This document shows positions 9,871 to 21,796 of a DNA stretch of 64,000 nt, piece by piece. The translations under genes were made by a program, and so were the position numbers. Origin of the DNA: Diphasiastrum complanatum (Eukaryota; Streptophyta; Lycopodiopsida; Lycopodiales; Lycopodiaceae); NCBI GenBank assembly GCA_029204225.1, contig CM055106.1, positions 49,360,908-49,424,907 of the forward strand, read 5' to 3'. The first letter of the stretch is position 1. Every line of letters begins with the position of its first letter. Below the pieces are notes generated by a model. It was not told where the DNA came from. It was given only the letters and a program-made list of their open reading frames with translations, and searched no databases.

Positions 9871-11086
9871 ACTTTGATGAACAAAATTTTAGATACAGAT
9901 GATCGAACATTTAGTGTTCCATCGGGTGGTTGGCGGCATTCTAGGTATACAATTCAATTTTCTTTTTTAGTATTGTTATTAACATTTTATACTTAGTCAT
10001 TTTTTATTAATTTGTCATTCATTACTTGCTTCTCTACACGTCTTGAAAGAGGACCATAAAATACTTTCATGGATATTTTCACGAACAAATTATGGCGAGA
10101 TTATAAAGAGACATTTGGAGGGTGAGAAATTTTCAGTCGAAGACCAAGGAAGTTTTCAAATTCAATGACACTTTACAGGCGATTTGAAAACATTGAAATG
10201 TATGTATAATGTCTCTCATGGGGCTACATCAAAGTATCCATGTCTTTATTGCATGAAGGATTGCTACAATATGAATTTGAGACAACCAAACACTAGCCAA
10301 CACGAGAAGCAGAAAATCGAAATATGAAAAGTGTTCTGCCAATTCCATTAAAAAATGTTCACATATGCACATCATTGCATGCTGAGGTTCATATTATTGA
10401 AAAACCTAAATATCTGCATATTCTCTTTGCATGGAATCATAAACCAAAGTCTGTGGCCAAAACAACTATTAAGAGGTTGGAAGAAGTTATTTCAAAGGCA
10501 AGACTACATAAAAGGAATGTCACCATTGAAAAGAGTGACAGACTCCAGAAAAAAAAGAAAACGTTCCCAATAAGCCATCAATTGGAGGTGCTAAAGCAAG
10601 AAGATTTTTATCCAATCACACATGCAAAGAATCTAGTGTCAGATACGGAATTTGGAAAGAAATTGTTCAAGCCACACGAACACTGGAAGTAAGTAATCGA
10701 GTGAAAAAAGGACAAGCGTGGAACAACTTAGACAAACTCATAGGTGTCATCAGGAAATAAAACCTATCATTAGAAAATATGAGTACTTTGCAAAATCATT
10801 GCTTCACATTTGTAAAATCTATACGAGATTTTTGGGGAGAAGATCACGTTACACATTACATGGTACTGATCTATTTCACTATATGGTACTTATCTCATTC
10901 ATGATTATATTTATTTCTATTGATGTAAATCTTGCAAAGGAATATGAGAGCTTAAATATCAGGTCATCACAAGGCACGCAAAAATCACATTGGCAAACAA
11001 GAGGAGCATTTCGTAGAGTTACAAATCATGGAGGACATAATTCAAAAAATAAATATTTAGTTCAACTTTTTCAGTGGTTTTATTGA
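9871..11086 (+). pseudogene. Decayed transposon-type protein of unassigned family
   Basis: Plus-strand coding pieces in order: ILDTDDRTFSVPSGGWRHSR before a donor-like GTATAC (about 9945); HVLKEDHKILSWIFSRTNYG; GDLKTLKCMYNVSHGATSKY PCLYC (about 10170-10250); a 122-codon frame from 10324 with PIPLKNVHICTSLHAEVHII; and a last frame ending 11083 with SSQGTQKSHWQTRGAFRRVT, NHGGHNSKN and LVQLFQWFY. The combination of a 'GDLK..........ATS..PC.YC' motif, a 'LHA...IIEK' motif and a 'SHWQTRG....TNHGG' motif resembles large uncharacterised transposon-type proteins of plants and invertebrates, but I cannot name the superfamily. Stops and shifts separate the pieces. Confidence 0.45.
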
Positions 11087-11103
11087 AGAGCACAATTTAG
11101 ATA

Positions 11104-11383
11104 TCAAGCCAAAAACTCGCCAATTGTTACAATATTTCGTAAGGCATTCAAATTCATAACAAAAGAGAGATCCTTGTAATATATCAATAATCTATTATAG
11201 AAGATTGTTTGGTTTTCATCATCATCCTCTTCAAGATTCAGACGGATGGTATTCATGTCATGAAGGACTAATCTCCTTTCATATGGATCCAAAAGTTCTA
11301 AATTTTTCTTTTTGCTCATATCAATGTAATCCGAATAAAAGGCCATTGAAGATGATCTTTTTGTAGTCTCATTGGGAGTATAA
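11104..11383 (-). pseudogene. 3' end of a decayed minus-strand frame, convergent with the preceding one
   Basis: On the minus strand the frame reads YTPNETTKRSSSMAFYSDYI, DMSKKKNLELLDPYERRLVL, HDMNTIRLNLEEDDDENQ and NRLLIYYKDLSFVMNLNA, stopping just before 11104. It begins inside the target duplication of Cop1; joining across Cop1 with one copy of the 5-bp duplication keeps the frame going into 17557 and beyond. The product is not recognised. It ends about 20 bp from the end of the plus-strand frame, so the two are tail to tail. Confidence 0.4.
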
Positions 11384-12083
11384 TGACAAAATTTTACAGC
11401 AAATTCAATCCCAATCAATCCTAAAAGGGATGGAGGATGCACAAATAAAAGATCTACATCCAAACTATGAGCTAGAATCAAGACTAGTTACCAAAACTAG
11501 CAAATTTGGCATTTAACTCCACATTAGGCACATAGATTTTATCAAATGAACCAAAGTAAAGTACAACAAATTTCTCAGACCTGTAAAAAAGTTCAGCACC
11601 TTCCAATCCAAGCAATTAATGCATAAAAACACTCACATCCAATAGCTAGAACTCGCCACCAAAAGACAATGATGATAGAAGTGGAAAAACTCGATTTTTC
11701 TTGATAATTTGATGGAGATCCCATCATGTATTTATACATTTCAAGCTCGGATCTGAGCATATTAGGGCACCTCTGAACTTCTCATACCCTGACCCTAATA
11801 TCTATCCTAATAGGTCATTGGATCCACCCTAACTTGGGGTCAAGATCTCGAGATCCAAAAACAATGAAAAACATGCTATTTTTAGATCCTAGAATTTCTC
11901 TAGCCTATCCAAACACATTTTTGCCTCATTTCAAAGATGCTATCACAATTTAATATGAGGAATGAACTTATTGGAAAGCATCCTATGTGATTTGGCACGT
12001 GTGGCATCTATTTACATGGCCATCTTGCCAAGTACAATGCATGTGACCAAAAATGGTCAAGCTAGAATTGTGAAATTTCAATA
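11384..12083 (-). repeat. Cop1 3' LTR (left copy)
   Basis: 700 bp; in element orientation it starts TATTGAAATTTC and ends AATTTTGTCA. Its boundary is fixed by the target duplication on the left and the purine tract on the right. Confidence 0.93.
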
Positions 12084-12094
12084 CTCCTCCTCAC
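12084..12094 (-). promoter_or_regulatory. Cop1 polypurine tract
   Basis: On the minus strand GTGAGGAGGAG lies directly upstream of the 3' LTR. It primes plus-strand DNA synthesis in LTR elements. Confidence 0.8.
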
Positions 12095-12097
12095 AAT

Positions 12098-12624
12098 CTA
12101 GCTAGATGGTAACATAGCTTTACTAATTAAGCCAAGGACTGATCTAAGCTTCAAAAAAGCATTCTTTTGAAGAGGCTTTGTCAATATATCAGCTATGCAT
12201 TCTTCACTTGAAACATGCTCCAATGAGACCTCCTTAGCTTGGACCTTTTCTCTTACAAAGTGGTGATCAATCTCTATGTGTTTGCTCCTTGCATGGTAGA
12301 TTGGATTGGATGCTAGGTGTTGGGCTGAGATGTTGTCATTGTAGATGAGTGGAATGACACCTGATCTGATCACTTTGAGCTCCTCAAGCAACCTCTTGAT
12401 CCATAGTACTTCCTTGGTTGTGGTTGTTAGAGCCTTGTACTCGGCCTCGGTTGATGAAAGAGATATTGTTTCTTGCTTCTTTGATAGCCAAGAAACCACA
12501 CCTTCTCCAATGTAAGTTGCAAAGGCACTTGTTTACTTTCTATCCTTCTTGTCCCCTGCAAAATCTGAATCACTAAAAGCATGCAAGTTAATGGATTCAC
12601 CTCTATAAAGGATCCCAAAATCTA
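12098..12624 (-). pseudogene. Cop1 pol, RNase H end (after a frameshift)
   Basis: Minus-strand frame with LDFGILYRGES, SDSDFAGDKKDRK, VSWLSKKQETISLSSTEAEY, LIYNDNISAQHLASNP, ARSKHIEIDHHFVREKV and IADILTKPLQKNAFLKLR, stopping at 12098. The RNase H residues D (SDSDFA), E (TEAEY) and D (YNDN) are all present. It is separated from the main pol frame by a one-base shift near 12625, between RYISG and QLDFG, so an unshifted translation stops at the end of the reverse transcriptase. Confidence 0.9.
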
Positions 12625-15123
12625 GTTGCCCGAGATGTATCTCCATATTCTTTTGGCACATTTCCAATGGATAACTAATGGATCTTGCATATTTTGAATA
12701 AGCTTGAAAACACTATAGCAAAGATCAGGTCTTGTTATGGTTATCCACATTAAAAGTTGCCTATAAAGGGTGATGTCCTTAAAGGATCTTTCATCCTGTT
12801 TATTGGTCACTTTTACATCATGCTCCATAGGAGTCTCTACATACTTACATCCATGCATGTTAAATATATTGAGTAATGAAATGGCATACTTAGATTCACA
12901 AATGAAGACATAATCTAAAGATCTAAGTACTTTCATGCCCAAAATGAAGTGCACAAGCCCGAGATCTACCATCTTGAACTCTTTGGATAGATCTAGCTTA
13001 GTTTTCTCAACACCTTCTAAATCATCTCCACTAAGTATGATATCATCAACATAAAGTAATAAAAGTACAATGCCTTTTGCACTAAATCTTATGTACAAGG
13101 TGGGATCATATTCACTAGGAGTAAATCCAATAGAGATAAGAAAAGTATTGAGCCTTGTGTTCCAAGTTCTAGAAGCTTGTTTCAAACCATACAAGCTCCT
13201 CTTGAGATGACACACCTTGTCTTCCATACCTTGCTTGATGAAGCCCTCGGGCTGCTCCAAGAATATATTCTCTTCAAAATGACCATTTAAGAAATCATTT
13301 GACACATCCATTTGAAACAATAACCAATCAAAGTGAGAAGCAAGAGCAATGATTAGTCTTATGGTGACCATCTTTGCCACAGGTGCAAAGGTCTCATCAT
13401 AATCTATGCCCTTTGATTGAGGATACCCCTTGGCTACAAGCCTTGCCTTGTGCTTAGAAACACTCCCATATTGATTCAACTTGAGCTTAAAGACCCACTT
13501 ACATCCAATTACATTCCTATCCAAAGCTAAATCAACAAGCATCCAAGTATCATTCTCCATCAATGCATTGTACTCATCACACATATTTTGAAACCACTCC
13601 TTTGATTCTAAAGCTTCACTAACATTTGAAGGCTCTTCAAAAGATGTGATAAAGGCATAAGAAGAAGTACTTTTCTCGGCTTTGTTACCCTTGTCCTTGT
13701 ATGTGAGCCTTAATGGCTCCATCCTTGACCTTGTGGATCTTCTTGGTGTGCTTGGTGTTCTTGGTTCTAGCTCCTCCTCATGATCAAGCTCCTCCTTGAT
13801 CTCGGGTACCTCTCTTCCAATAGAGTGGTTAGATGAATCATCTTCAAGCTTATGCATTCTAGTCTCATCAAAAATGATATCTCTCGAAATGACAACCTTT
13901 TGAGAAGAGGGAATGTAGATTTTGTAACCTTTGCTTGCATTGCCACAACCTACCATGATCCCCTTCATGGACGATGGATCCTCCTCGGTTCTTTTGTCCA
14001 AAGGGACACGTACATAGCAAATACATCCAAACACCTTCAAGCTTTTGAGATTAGGCTTTTCTCCATACAATAACTCATAAGATGTTTTACCATTTATAGA
14101 GCTACTTGAAACTCTATTACATAAGAAGTTAGCACATGTGAGAGCTTCTCCCCAAAAAGACTTAGGTAGGCATGCATCTAACCTTAGAGCTTTAGAACAC
14201 TCACATAGTGTCCTATTTCTCCCCTCGGCCACCCCATTTTGTTGAGGAGTGTAGGGGCAAGATAACTCCTTCTTGATCCCTTCTTGATCACAAAAGTCTT
14301 TGAATTCATTGGAGATATATTCTCCTCCATTATCACTTCTAAAGAACTTGATCTTGTGATTATGATGCTTTTCAACAAAAGTCTTGAACTTTACAAAACT
14401 CTCAAAAACATGTGCTTTAGAGGAAAGTAGATATACCCATCCATATCTTGAGTAGTCATCTATAAAGGTGACAAACATTGTAGCTCCACCATTGCACTTT
14501 GTGCTAGCAAAATGCACATCCAAGTGGATCAACTCGATAGGATGACTTGTCTTTGTGATTGAACTTGAAAAAGGTAACTTGTGTGCCTTAGCCAAGGCAC
14601 AAGCTTCACATACCCTTTCCTCCTTTTCCAAAGATCTTGGAAGGCCAAGAGCAAGATCCTCCTTGCACATAGCTTCCATGGAATTGGTGTTGATGTGACC
14701 AAGCCTCTTGTGCCACAAGTCAAATGTGGTCATCTTGGTCTCCTCGGCTACCATCACAACTTGGTTAGGATTTACAAAAGCATCAAGCTTAAATAACCTC
14801 CAAAACCTTGTTCCCCTTGCTATGATCATCCCACTTTTCCTAATGTTGCATACATTAGTAGAGAACTCCACAATGAAACCATGATCTAAAAGTTGGCCAA
14901 CACTAAGCAAATTCTTAGTGATGCTAGCAATGAAGAGAACACCATCTATCTTAGTCTTCTTGGAGGATCCTAAGCATAAGGGAATATATCCCACATCTTT
15001 AGCTCCACATTCATGATCATTTGCTGTAAAAATGGACTTTATAGGTCCTACATAAGGTGTGAGTTGAGAAAAATACTCTCTTTTACCCGACATGTGGGAG
15101 CTAGCCCCACTATCTATCCATCA
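12622..15123 (-). pseudogene. Cop1 pol: protease, integrase and reverse transcriptase
   Basis: An 823-codon open frame (15093 to 12622), preceded in the same frame by an in-frame TGA at 15121-15123 just before WIDSGASSHM. The stop replaces what is normally a W or similar residue ahead of the protease DSGAS box. Integrase shows the H..H..C..C finger (LWHKRLGHIN...CEACALAK), then HLDVH, FRSDNGGEY and NGVAEGRNRTL with exactly 35 residues between the second aspartate and the glutamate. Reverse transcriptase has [29 protein letters not shown] and YVDDIILSG. Catalytic residues look intact; only the stop before and the shift after it break the polyprotein. Confidence 0.93.
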
Positions 15124-15640
15124 AGGGTCTTCACCTTTGACATTTGATGATGAAAAGGTTGACATCATGAGTGAGTCCTCATGATAGCTCTCTTCCTCTT
15201 GTCCAATGTTGGCTTGGCTTTGATCTTTCTTCCTCTTGAAGCATTCCGAGGCATAATGCCCCATCTTGCTACAATAGTAGCACTTTATCTTAGATTTGTC
15301 CTTCTTGAGCTTGACTTGTGATGATGAGGATGTGGATCCTCCTTTATCTCCATCCTTTTCTTGCTCCTTTTTGAATGCTCCTCCCTTGGTCTTTGCTTTG
15401 CCTTTTCTCTTGAAAAACAAGGCTTTGTCATCACCATCATTGATGGAGAGCCTCTCCATCCTTGATTTGATATGAGCCTTCCTACTCTCCTCGGTCATCA
15501 ACACACTTTGAAGGTATTCAATTGTAGGCAAGTTTTCCATGATGGCATAGCTTTGGACAAGGTTAGTAAAATCACTACATAAGCCATTCAAAACTATTTG
15601 CACAAGCTCACTCTCTATAATAGGTTCACCAACATAAGTA
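15121..15640 (-). pseudogene. Cop1 gag C-terminal half with zinc knuckle
   Basis: After a shift near 15640 the frame continues as QIVLNGLCSDFTNLVQSYAI, LQSVLMTEESRKAHIKSRM, a Lys/Ser-rich linker, and a single knuckle CYYCSKMGHYASEC (C-X2-C-X4-H-X4-C). The knuckle binds RNA in the virus-like particle. It ends in EDP followed by the TGA at 15121-15123. Confidence 0.9.
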
Positions 15641-16054
15641 AGCTCTCAAATCTTTGTTCAAATCTTTTACTCTCAAAACAAATTGATGTCCACTCTCACT
15701 CCTCCCTTGGAAGCATTGAAGAACTTGGTTCTTGAGGGAAAGTAACATTGAGGTATTCTTGGACTCATAGATCTTTTGAAGAGTCTCCCAAGACTCTTGG
15801 GCTGAGGTACATGCTCCTACTTCTTTGAGCAAATCATTTGCAACATTCATCTTAATACAATGAAGTGCAAGCTTGCACCTTCTCTTGTATTTAGTTGCTT
15901 CTTGTGGATGGATTGGCTCATCTTCCTCTCCATTCACAATATCCATCAAATCTTGCATGATAAGGATGGATTCCATTCTTAACTTCCAAATTGAATAATT
16001 TGAAGAGTTCAATCTATCACTAGAATCCAAAAGATAGGCACTTATGGATGCCAT
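15626..16054 (-). pseudogene. Cop1 gag N-terminal half
   Basis: Starts at the ATG at 16054 (MASISAYLLDSSDRL), which fits the usual copia gag start 'LxxSDRLNSSNYSIWKLRME'. The capsid region continues ALHCIKMNVANDLLKEVGA, QESWETLQKIYESKNTSML and ends with a premature stop after DLNKDLRAYLCW. Losing two bases around 15640 would explain the shift into the next frame. An in-frame ATG 48 bases upstream is less likely, since the family's conserved start is downstream. Confidence 0.88.
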
Positions 16055-16845
16055 CTTCAATGATAAGGAGATAGATTCAAAGAAACAAGACAAATTGTAC
16101 AAGATATGATCACTACTAGCTATCCCACTCTCTTTGGGACCTAAGATGAATCACTCTCTGATTTCTCAACAAGATCTAAGGTGATCTTGAGCTTGATCTA
16201 TCTTCTAGATCCAAACTAGATTCAAACTTACTATAGATTTGATCAAACTAGTCTCCTCCTTGATCTCAACTTCACAAGAAGGGTGAATCCACCTATACTG
16301 AACCAAAAGCACTTTATAACACACAAATGTCTTACAAATAAATCCTCTTAAGTTCAGGTTGAATCATAAGGACATATTCAATCACCAACCTATCCAAAAT
16401 CGAGTAGAATAGAAACAGAATTTTCACTAGTTTTGCATTTCTAGATGAAAACTCATCAAAACACTTAATCTAAACCTAAAAGGTGTATTTTAGGACTATA
16501 AGAAGCCTAAGAACGATCTAATTAAGCTCTCAAATGGCTGAACCAAACATCTAAAGAGTGGTGGCATTCAAATCCTTATGAAAATCTCTACTAGGAGACA
16601 TGTACTCCAAGATTCAACTCATCAGAACTTTCTAATTTGGTTTGGTTGAATGGAAATGGGTCAATATCAATTCCTGCAGCTATAACTCAGCAAAACAAGT
16701 TCCCTTTGATCTATTATCACTCAAATGAAACCAAATTTGAAGGTACAATCACTAGATTAGCAACTAGTAGCAAGAGCAAAGCTAATACTACTCAAATCTA
16801 GGATCAAAGCTTGAGAAAATCAAATCTAAATCTCACTTTTGATTA

Positions 16846-16858
16846 GGCTCTGATACCA
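16846..16858 (-). promoter_or_regulatory. Cop1 primer binding site (tRNA-Met)
   Basis: Minus strand TGGTATCAGAGCC, directly against the 5' LTR; a perfect match to the canonical plant copia primer site. Confidence 0.93.
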
Positions 16859-17551
16859 TGACAAAATTTTACAGCAAATTCAATCCCAATCAGTCCTAAA
16901 AGGGATGGAGGATGCACAAATAAAAGATCTAGATCCAAACTATGAGCTAGAATCAAGACTAGTTACAGCAAATTTGGCATTTAACTCCACATTAGGCACA
17001 TAGATTTTATAAAATGAACCAAAGTAAAGTACAGCAAGCTTCTCAGACCTGTAAAAAAGTTCAGCACCTTCCAATCCAAGCAATTAATGCATAAAAACAC
17101 TCACATCCAATAGCTAGAACTCGCCACCAAAAGACAATGATGATAGAAGTGGAAAAACTCGATTTTTCTTGATAATTTGATGGAGATCCCATAATGTATT
17201 TATACATTTCAAGATCGGATCTGAGAATATTAGAGAACCTCTGAAATTCTCATACCCTGACCCTAATATCTAACCTAATAGGTCATTGGATCCACCCTAA
17301 CTTGGGGTCAAGTTCTCGAGATCCAAAAACAATGAAAAACATGCTATTTCTAGATCCTAGAATTTCTCTAGCCTATCCAAACACATTTTTGCCTCATTTC
17401 AAAGATGCTATCACAATGTAATATGAGGAATGAACTTATTGGAAAGCATCCTATGTGATTTGGCACGTGTGGCATCTATTTACATGGCCATCTTGCCAAG
17501 TACAATGCATGTGACCAAAAATGGTCGAGCTAGAATTGTGAAATTTCAATA
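16859..17551 (-). repeat. Cop1 5' LTR (right copy)
   Basis: 693 bp, matching 11384-12083 apart from scattered substitutions and a 7-base gap near 16966. It holds the active promoter in element orientation. Confidence 0.93.
17197..17204 (-). promoter_or_regulatory. Cop1 LTR TATA box
   Basis: TATAAATA on the minus strand (context ATGTATAAATACATTAT). The same box is kept in the other LTR at 11729-11736. Confidence 0.6.
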
Positions 17552-17556
17552 TATAA

Positions 17557-18730
17557 CTCCATTTTAATGGCCAAATCCCTTTTCACAAAAAAATATTTTA
17601 TATGTTCTTCTGGCATACGTATGGCCTCCTCAACAAACAAATAATGACTTGATGGCCATTATGACGATGGTAGCATATGGATTAAAAGATGAATGATATA
17701 TACAAATCTCATTATTTTGAAATTTTTTCAAATAATGAGATTGAGACACGTCATTTCTCCCGGCTGATACACCTCGGACGCCTCCATGTCTCATACCAAA
17801 GGCATCTATTTCAATAACATCTTTTAAAGGAGTCAAGGAAATAAATTTAGAATGATACATAAAATGCAAACTCAAACTTCAACACAATGTTTGAATCAAG
17901 AAAACTGCACAATATAAATACCAATATAATATCTATTTACCAAATCGTTATCATCGTATTCAATGACATTTGTTCTGCTAATGTCATGTCTTCCAATGGC
18001 CTCTACATTGCCTTAGGAGATATACCGAATCCTTGGGGATATTTTTTTTTGGAATTCCAAAAATTCCTCCTATGTAGGCAAAGTTTTTTTCATAGGCTTT
18101 CGATTTTTCAATAACGGTCTCCAATGCCTCATTGCCAGATTTTCAATTGCCATCTTTATTATAATCTATCTCACTTTCAAGGTCATTATATGTGTAATCA
18201 ATAATGTCAAAAAAATTTGATAAATTTTGTACAAAAATTGGGAGGATTTCATCCTCTCTCATATTCAAAACATTTTTAGTATCATTAAAAGAAATATAAC
18301 TCTCATTATTTATAAAATATACGAGAGCCATAGAAGCTTCAGATTCAACTCCTTTATCAGTATCTACTTCATCTACATCATTTGGAGCAAATGTCGATGC
18401 TTCAATCATGGAAATAGCAGAAGATCCAACAAACTCATCATCTGAAATTTCAACAGATATATAAAAGACAAATGCCATACCTTTGATTAGAAGGCGACAT
18501 TTTTTTTTTTGTCAATATCACAATATATATTTCTCTTGAAATTTTCATGCAGGTTCGCATACTTTCTATAATGTTTGTGAGGACGGTTGGAAATGTAAAG
18601 GTCATGAAAATGAACGAAACAAAAACTATTGATATCCTTAACATGAGTATTAATAATTTGAGAAACATTATCAAGAAGAGCAAGTAGATTATAACAATTT
18701 TGATAAACTAGCTTATCGATATCAAAATGT
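17557..18730 (-). pseudogene. Decayed minus-strand frame interrupted by Cop1
   Basis: Coding-like minus-strand pieces, right to left: DKLVYQNCYNLLALLDNVSQ, INTHVKDINSFCFVHFHDLY, NRPHKHYRKYANLHENFKRN, a 111-codon frame 18478-18143 (VEISDDEFVGSSAISMIEAS ... NFFDIIDYTYNDLESEI) and an 81-codon frame 17875-17630 (FMYHSKFISLTPLKDVIEID). After Cop1 the frame continues at 11383. Acidic and Asp/Asn-rich in the middle. Family not recognised; multiple stops and shifts. Confidence 0.4.
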
Positions 18731-18779
18731 GCAAAAAAAATACTTGAAAAATACTCTAGTTTTTCTGACTTTCAGTTTG

Positions 18780-20495
18780 TAATCATCTATATTCGTATGC
18801 GGTATCAGTTCAGTGCACCTAATGGAACTGCTCAGCTTCCCTCCCAGACTCCCGCGTGCCCATCCGATCTCGACTACTATCCAGACTTCCATTTGCGATA
18901 TCGGTTCGGCATGTCCGACCTGCATTCTGATTCTGTGACTTCTATACACGCGCGTTGATCCGATATTGGGTCCTAATGGTGCACACAAAGCAGGGTATGC
19001 CCAGATGGGATATCGAGAACCACATTATGGAGGAAATTCGGTAGCTAGACCTCGTCAATCTGCCCTTGGATACCCGGAATGATTAGCCTTACCTGCCCCA
19101 CCAAAGCACCCCGCTCCTCCTACCAATTTGATGGAACCAGAACCTTACAGAAGTGCCGAGCAATGGAACTATGGTAATGATCAAGAAGGTGAATCTTTAG
19201 AACAATATGCTATTTATGCTGCCGCGCAACAACAAGCATCTAGAAACTGGACTAGAGCACCACTTGGATGCTTTGCATGTGGAGAAAATCACAGAATTGT
19301 AGAATGTCCAAATAAAGAAAAATTTGTACCATTCTGTCGTGACTGTGGTTATGGGCATTGCTATAAGGAATGTCCAGCAAAATCGAAGCCACCACCGGCT
19401 ACAACTCCTGTAAATTCGATAACAATCAAGCAAAGACCAGTAGCCTAGAATAAACCAAGTGTACCCTTGATGGTGGTCACTAGAGCACAGAAGCACAAAG
19501 GACCGGTAGCAGATCCAGTACTTGCTGATTCTATACCATTAATTGATATACCAATAGCATATGGAGTATTTCCAAATCTTCATGCAGAAAAAAGAAGATA
19601 TCAGGATATGAGGCAGTGGATTAAACATCTGCAAGAAGAAGAGAACTTGAAGCTGCTAGAGCAATAGCCGAAGTTCGTTCTTTACAATTGCAGCCACCAG
19701 AAAATTCACGAACAAATATGAATACTCATTTGCATTATCATGAAGAGCCCTTCAAGATGACTGAACCAGAAGCACCGCAAACAGAACTGCTCATGAATAT
19801 TTTGTCTAGTAAGATCAATATTTTGTTGGGAGAGTTCTTGAAGTTGGTGCCAAAAGCAAAAGAAGTATTAGCGCAAAAGTTAGCTCAAGCTGAACCAGAA
19901 GTTCATTGGGAGCCACTTTTTTGTGCTGGATTTGAAGAATCTAATGAAGTACTCCATGTCGAAGCAGCTTGGAAAAGTGAACAAAAAAATATCACATTGT
20001 CGATACAGCATAGACAATTTCCTGATGAAGCAGCTGTGATAGATGGCGGTTCGGGAGTTAACCTGATTTCTACAAAGCTATGTGCAAAATGAGGCCTTAC
20101 AAAGATAAAGCTTGCGACTTTTGCCATTAAGCTAGCTGATCAAATGACAGTTCATTCGTGAGGAATGGTTGAATATACTTGTCAGAATTGTCGGAGTACA
20201 ATTCATCATTACTTTCGTAGTAATGGACTTACCAAAAGCACCAAATGTCTACCAAGTCCTATTGGGACGCCCATGGTTACGAGTTGCGCAAGTAATTCAT
20301 GATTGGGGTACCGGAAAAATCACTTTTGAAAATCGTGAATGTGCAGTCAAGGTTGATCCTGCAACTTGGACTATCAGACCAGTGGTTCAAAAAGAGGATG
20401 ATGATTCATCAACAACGGATCATACTTGTGACCGGCCAGTAAAAAAATTTGGGAGTTCATTACGATTCTCAAACCGATACTGTCAACTGGAATGA
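18780..20495 (+). pseudogene. Gyp1 gag C-terminus and protease
   Basis: Pro/Gly-rich gag pieces (AQMGYREPHYGGNS) lead to a frame at 19128-19448 with two tandem knuckles, CFACGENHRIVEC and CRDCGYGHCYKEC, each C-X2-C-X3-H-X4-C. Frames at 19467-19667 and 19688-20092 follow; the second holds the aspartic protease box AAVIDGGSGVNLIS. After a break the 20169-20495 frame has YQVLLGRPWLRVAQVIHDW, the conserved gypsy segment between protease and reverse transcriptase. Gag packages the RNA and the protease cuts the polyprotein. At least four frame breaks. Confidence 0.8.
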
Positions 20496-20529
20496 AGCTC
20501 TTGCAATGATTGACTGTACAACATGATAT

Positions 20530-21790
20530 ATGTGTCAACAAGATAATCAGTCAGATTTGAGCGAGATTTTATTATTGGATCGAACCTTGGATATACCGAC
20601 CACTTTTTCATTGAATGTGCTAAATGTATCTTGGATATCAATGGAGCCTATACCAGATTCAATTGAGGACGAACCCATTCCTGTGAGTCATGCCTTGACT
20701 TATGATGACAATGCAAAGCTTACTGATGAGCAGATTCTAAATCATATGGATCCGACCAGATTTGGAGTGCGTAATATTCCTGATGAACCAACAATAAAAC
20801 CGCCAAAAGCAGTTATATTAAAGAAATACAGGATCATAGGGTCAATGACGAAGAAACAAGTCAAGCAACATTATAATACGGTTCTGAAATGGGCAAATCC
20901 TCCTCAAAAGATTGATTCAAACAATGTGCCACGGATCTAATAAAGAAAGAGCTTCAAAGACTGCTTGACGTTGATTTCATTTATGAGATCGATCATACAG
21001 AATGGGTTTCACCGTTTGTCATTGTTCCTAAGAACAATGGGAAATTGAGAATTTGTGTGAATCTCAAGGCCTTGAACAAAGTGACGTGGAAGGACCACTT
21101 TCCGTTACCTTCTACTGAAAGCATTTTGGACCGCTTGTTGGAGCGGAAGCTTATAGTTTTCTGGATGGATTTAGTGGTTGCAACCAGTTCATGATTGCAC
21201 CTTCAGATAACCACAAAATAGCTTTTGCAACAGAATGGGACACCTATGCTTACCGTTTGGACTCTGTAAAGCACCAAGTTCGTTCCAAAGAGTAATGCAA
21301 TTTGCGTTTAGAGATTATCTACAAAAATTTCTTGAAATTTACTTGGATGACTTTGGAGTCCATAGCACAGATATAGACCACCTGGATCGATTGGAGAAAG
21401 TATTTGAAAGATGTCGCAAGTATCAAATTTTCCTAAATCCAGAAAAATGCCAGATATGGGTTTCCCATGGAGTTGTGCTTGGGCATGTGATATCAAGACA
21501 TGGCATTGCCACAGATTATTCTAAAATCAAGGTTATTGTGGAATTGCCACCGCCAACAACAATTCGTGGAGTTTATGTGTAAATGGGTCATGTCAAATTT
21601 TTATTATCTTCTTTGCGGATTTAGCAAGACCTATATACAAACTGCCTATTGTTCCTATTTGGACAGTAGAGGTGTTAGAAGCCTTTGAAAAACTAAAAAA
21701 AACATTAATTTTAGCACCGATACTGCATTCTCTAGATTGGACGATTGAGTTTCATGTTCACACTAATGCCTCGATCATAAGGCTCAACCT
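20530..21790 (+). pseudogene. Gyp1 reverse transcriptase and start of RNase H
   Basis: Frames give LTDEQILNHMDPTRFGVRN, then KKELQRLLDVDFIYEIDHTE, WVSPFVIVPKNNGKLRICVN, LPFGLCKAPSSFQRVMQFA and the active site IYLDDFGVHS, then LNPEKCQIWVSHGVVLGHVI. The tether EVLEAFEKLKKTLILAPIL and IEFHVHTNAS begin RNase H, but the next sequence is integrase, so most of RNase H is deleted near 21780. Several shifts between 20940 and 21235. Confidence 0.85.
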
Positions 21791-21796
21791 TATCGA

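Larger units (their letters stand above)
11384..17551 (-). mobile_element. Cop1: near-complete Ty1/copia retrotransposon, minus strand
   Basis: Two LTRs (11384-12083 and 16859-17551) flank a gag-pol region that runs right to left. A primer site adjoins the right LTR and a purine tract adjoins the left one, in the correct order for minus-strand transcription. The flanks carry a perfect 5-bp target duplication, TATAA, at 11379-11383 and 17552-17556. The domain order gag, protease, integrase, reverse transcriptase, RNase H is that of Ty1/copia. Three breaks (two frameshifts and one stop) disable it. The LTRs differ by scattered substitutions and a 7-base indel, so it is not a very recent insertion. 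Confidence 0.95.
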
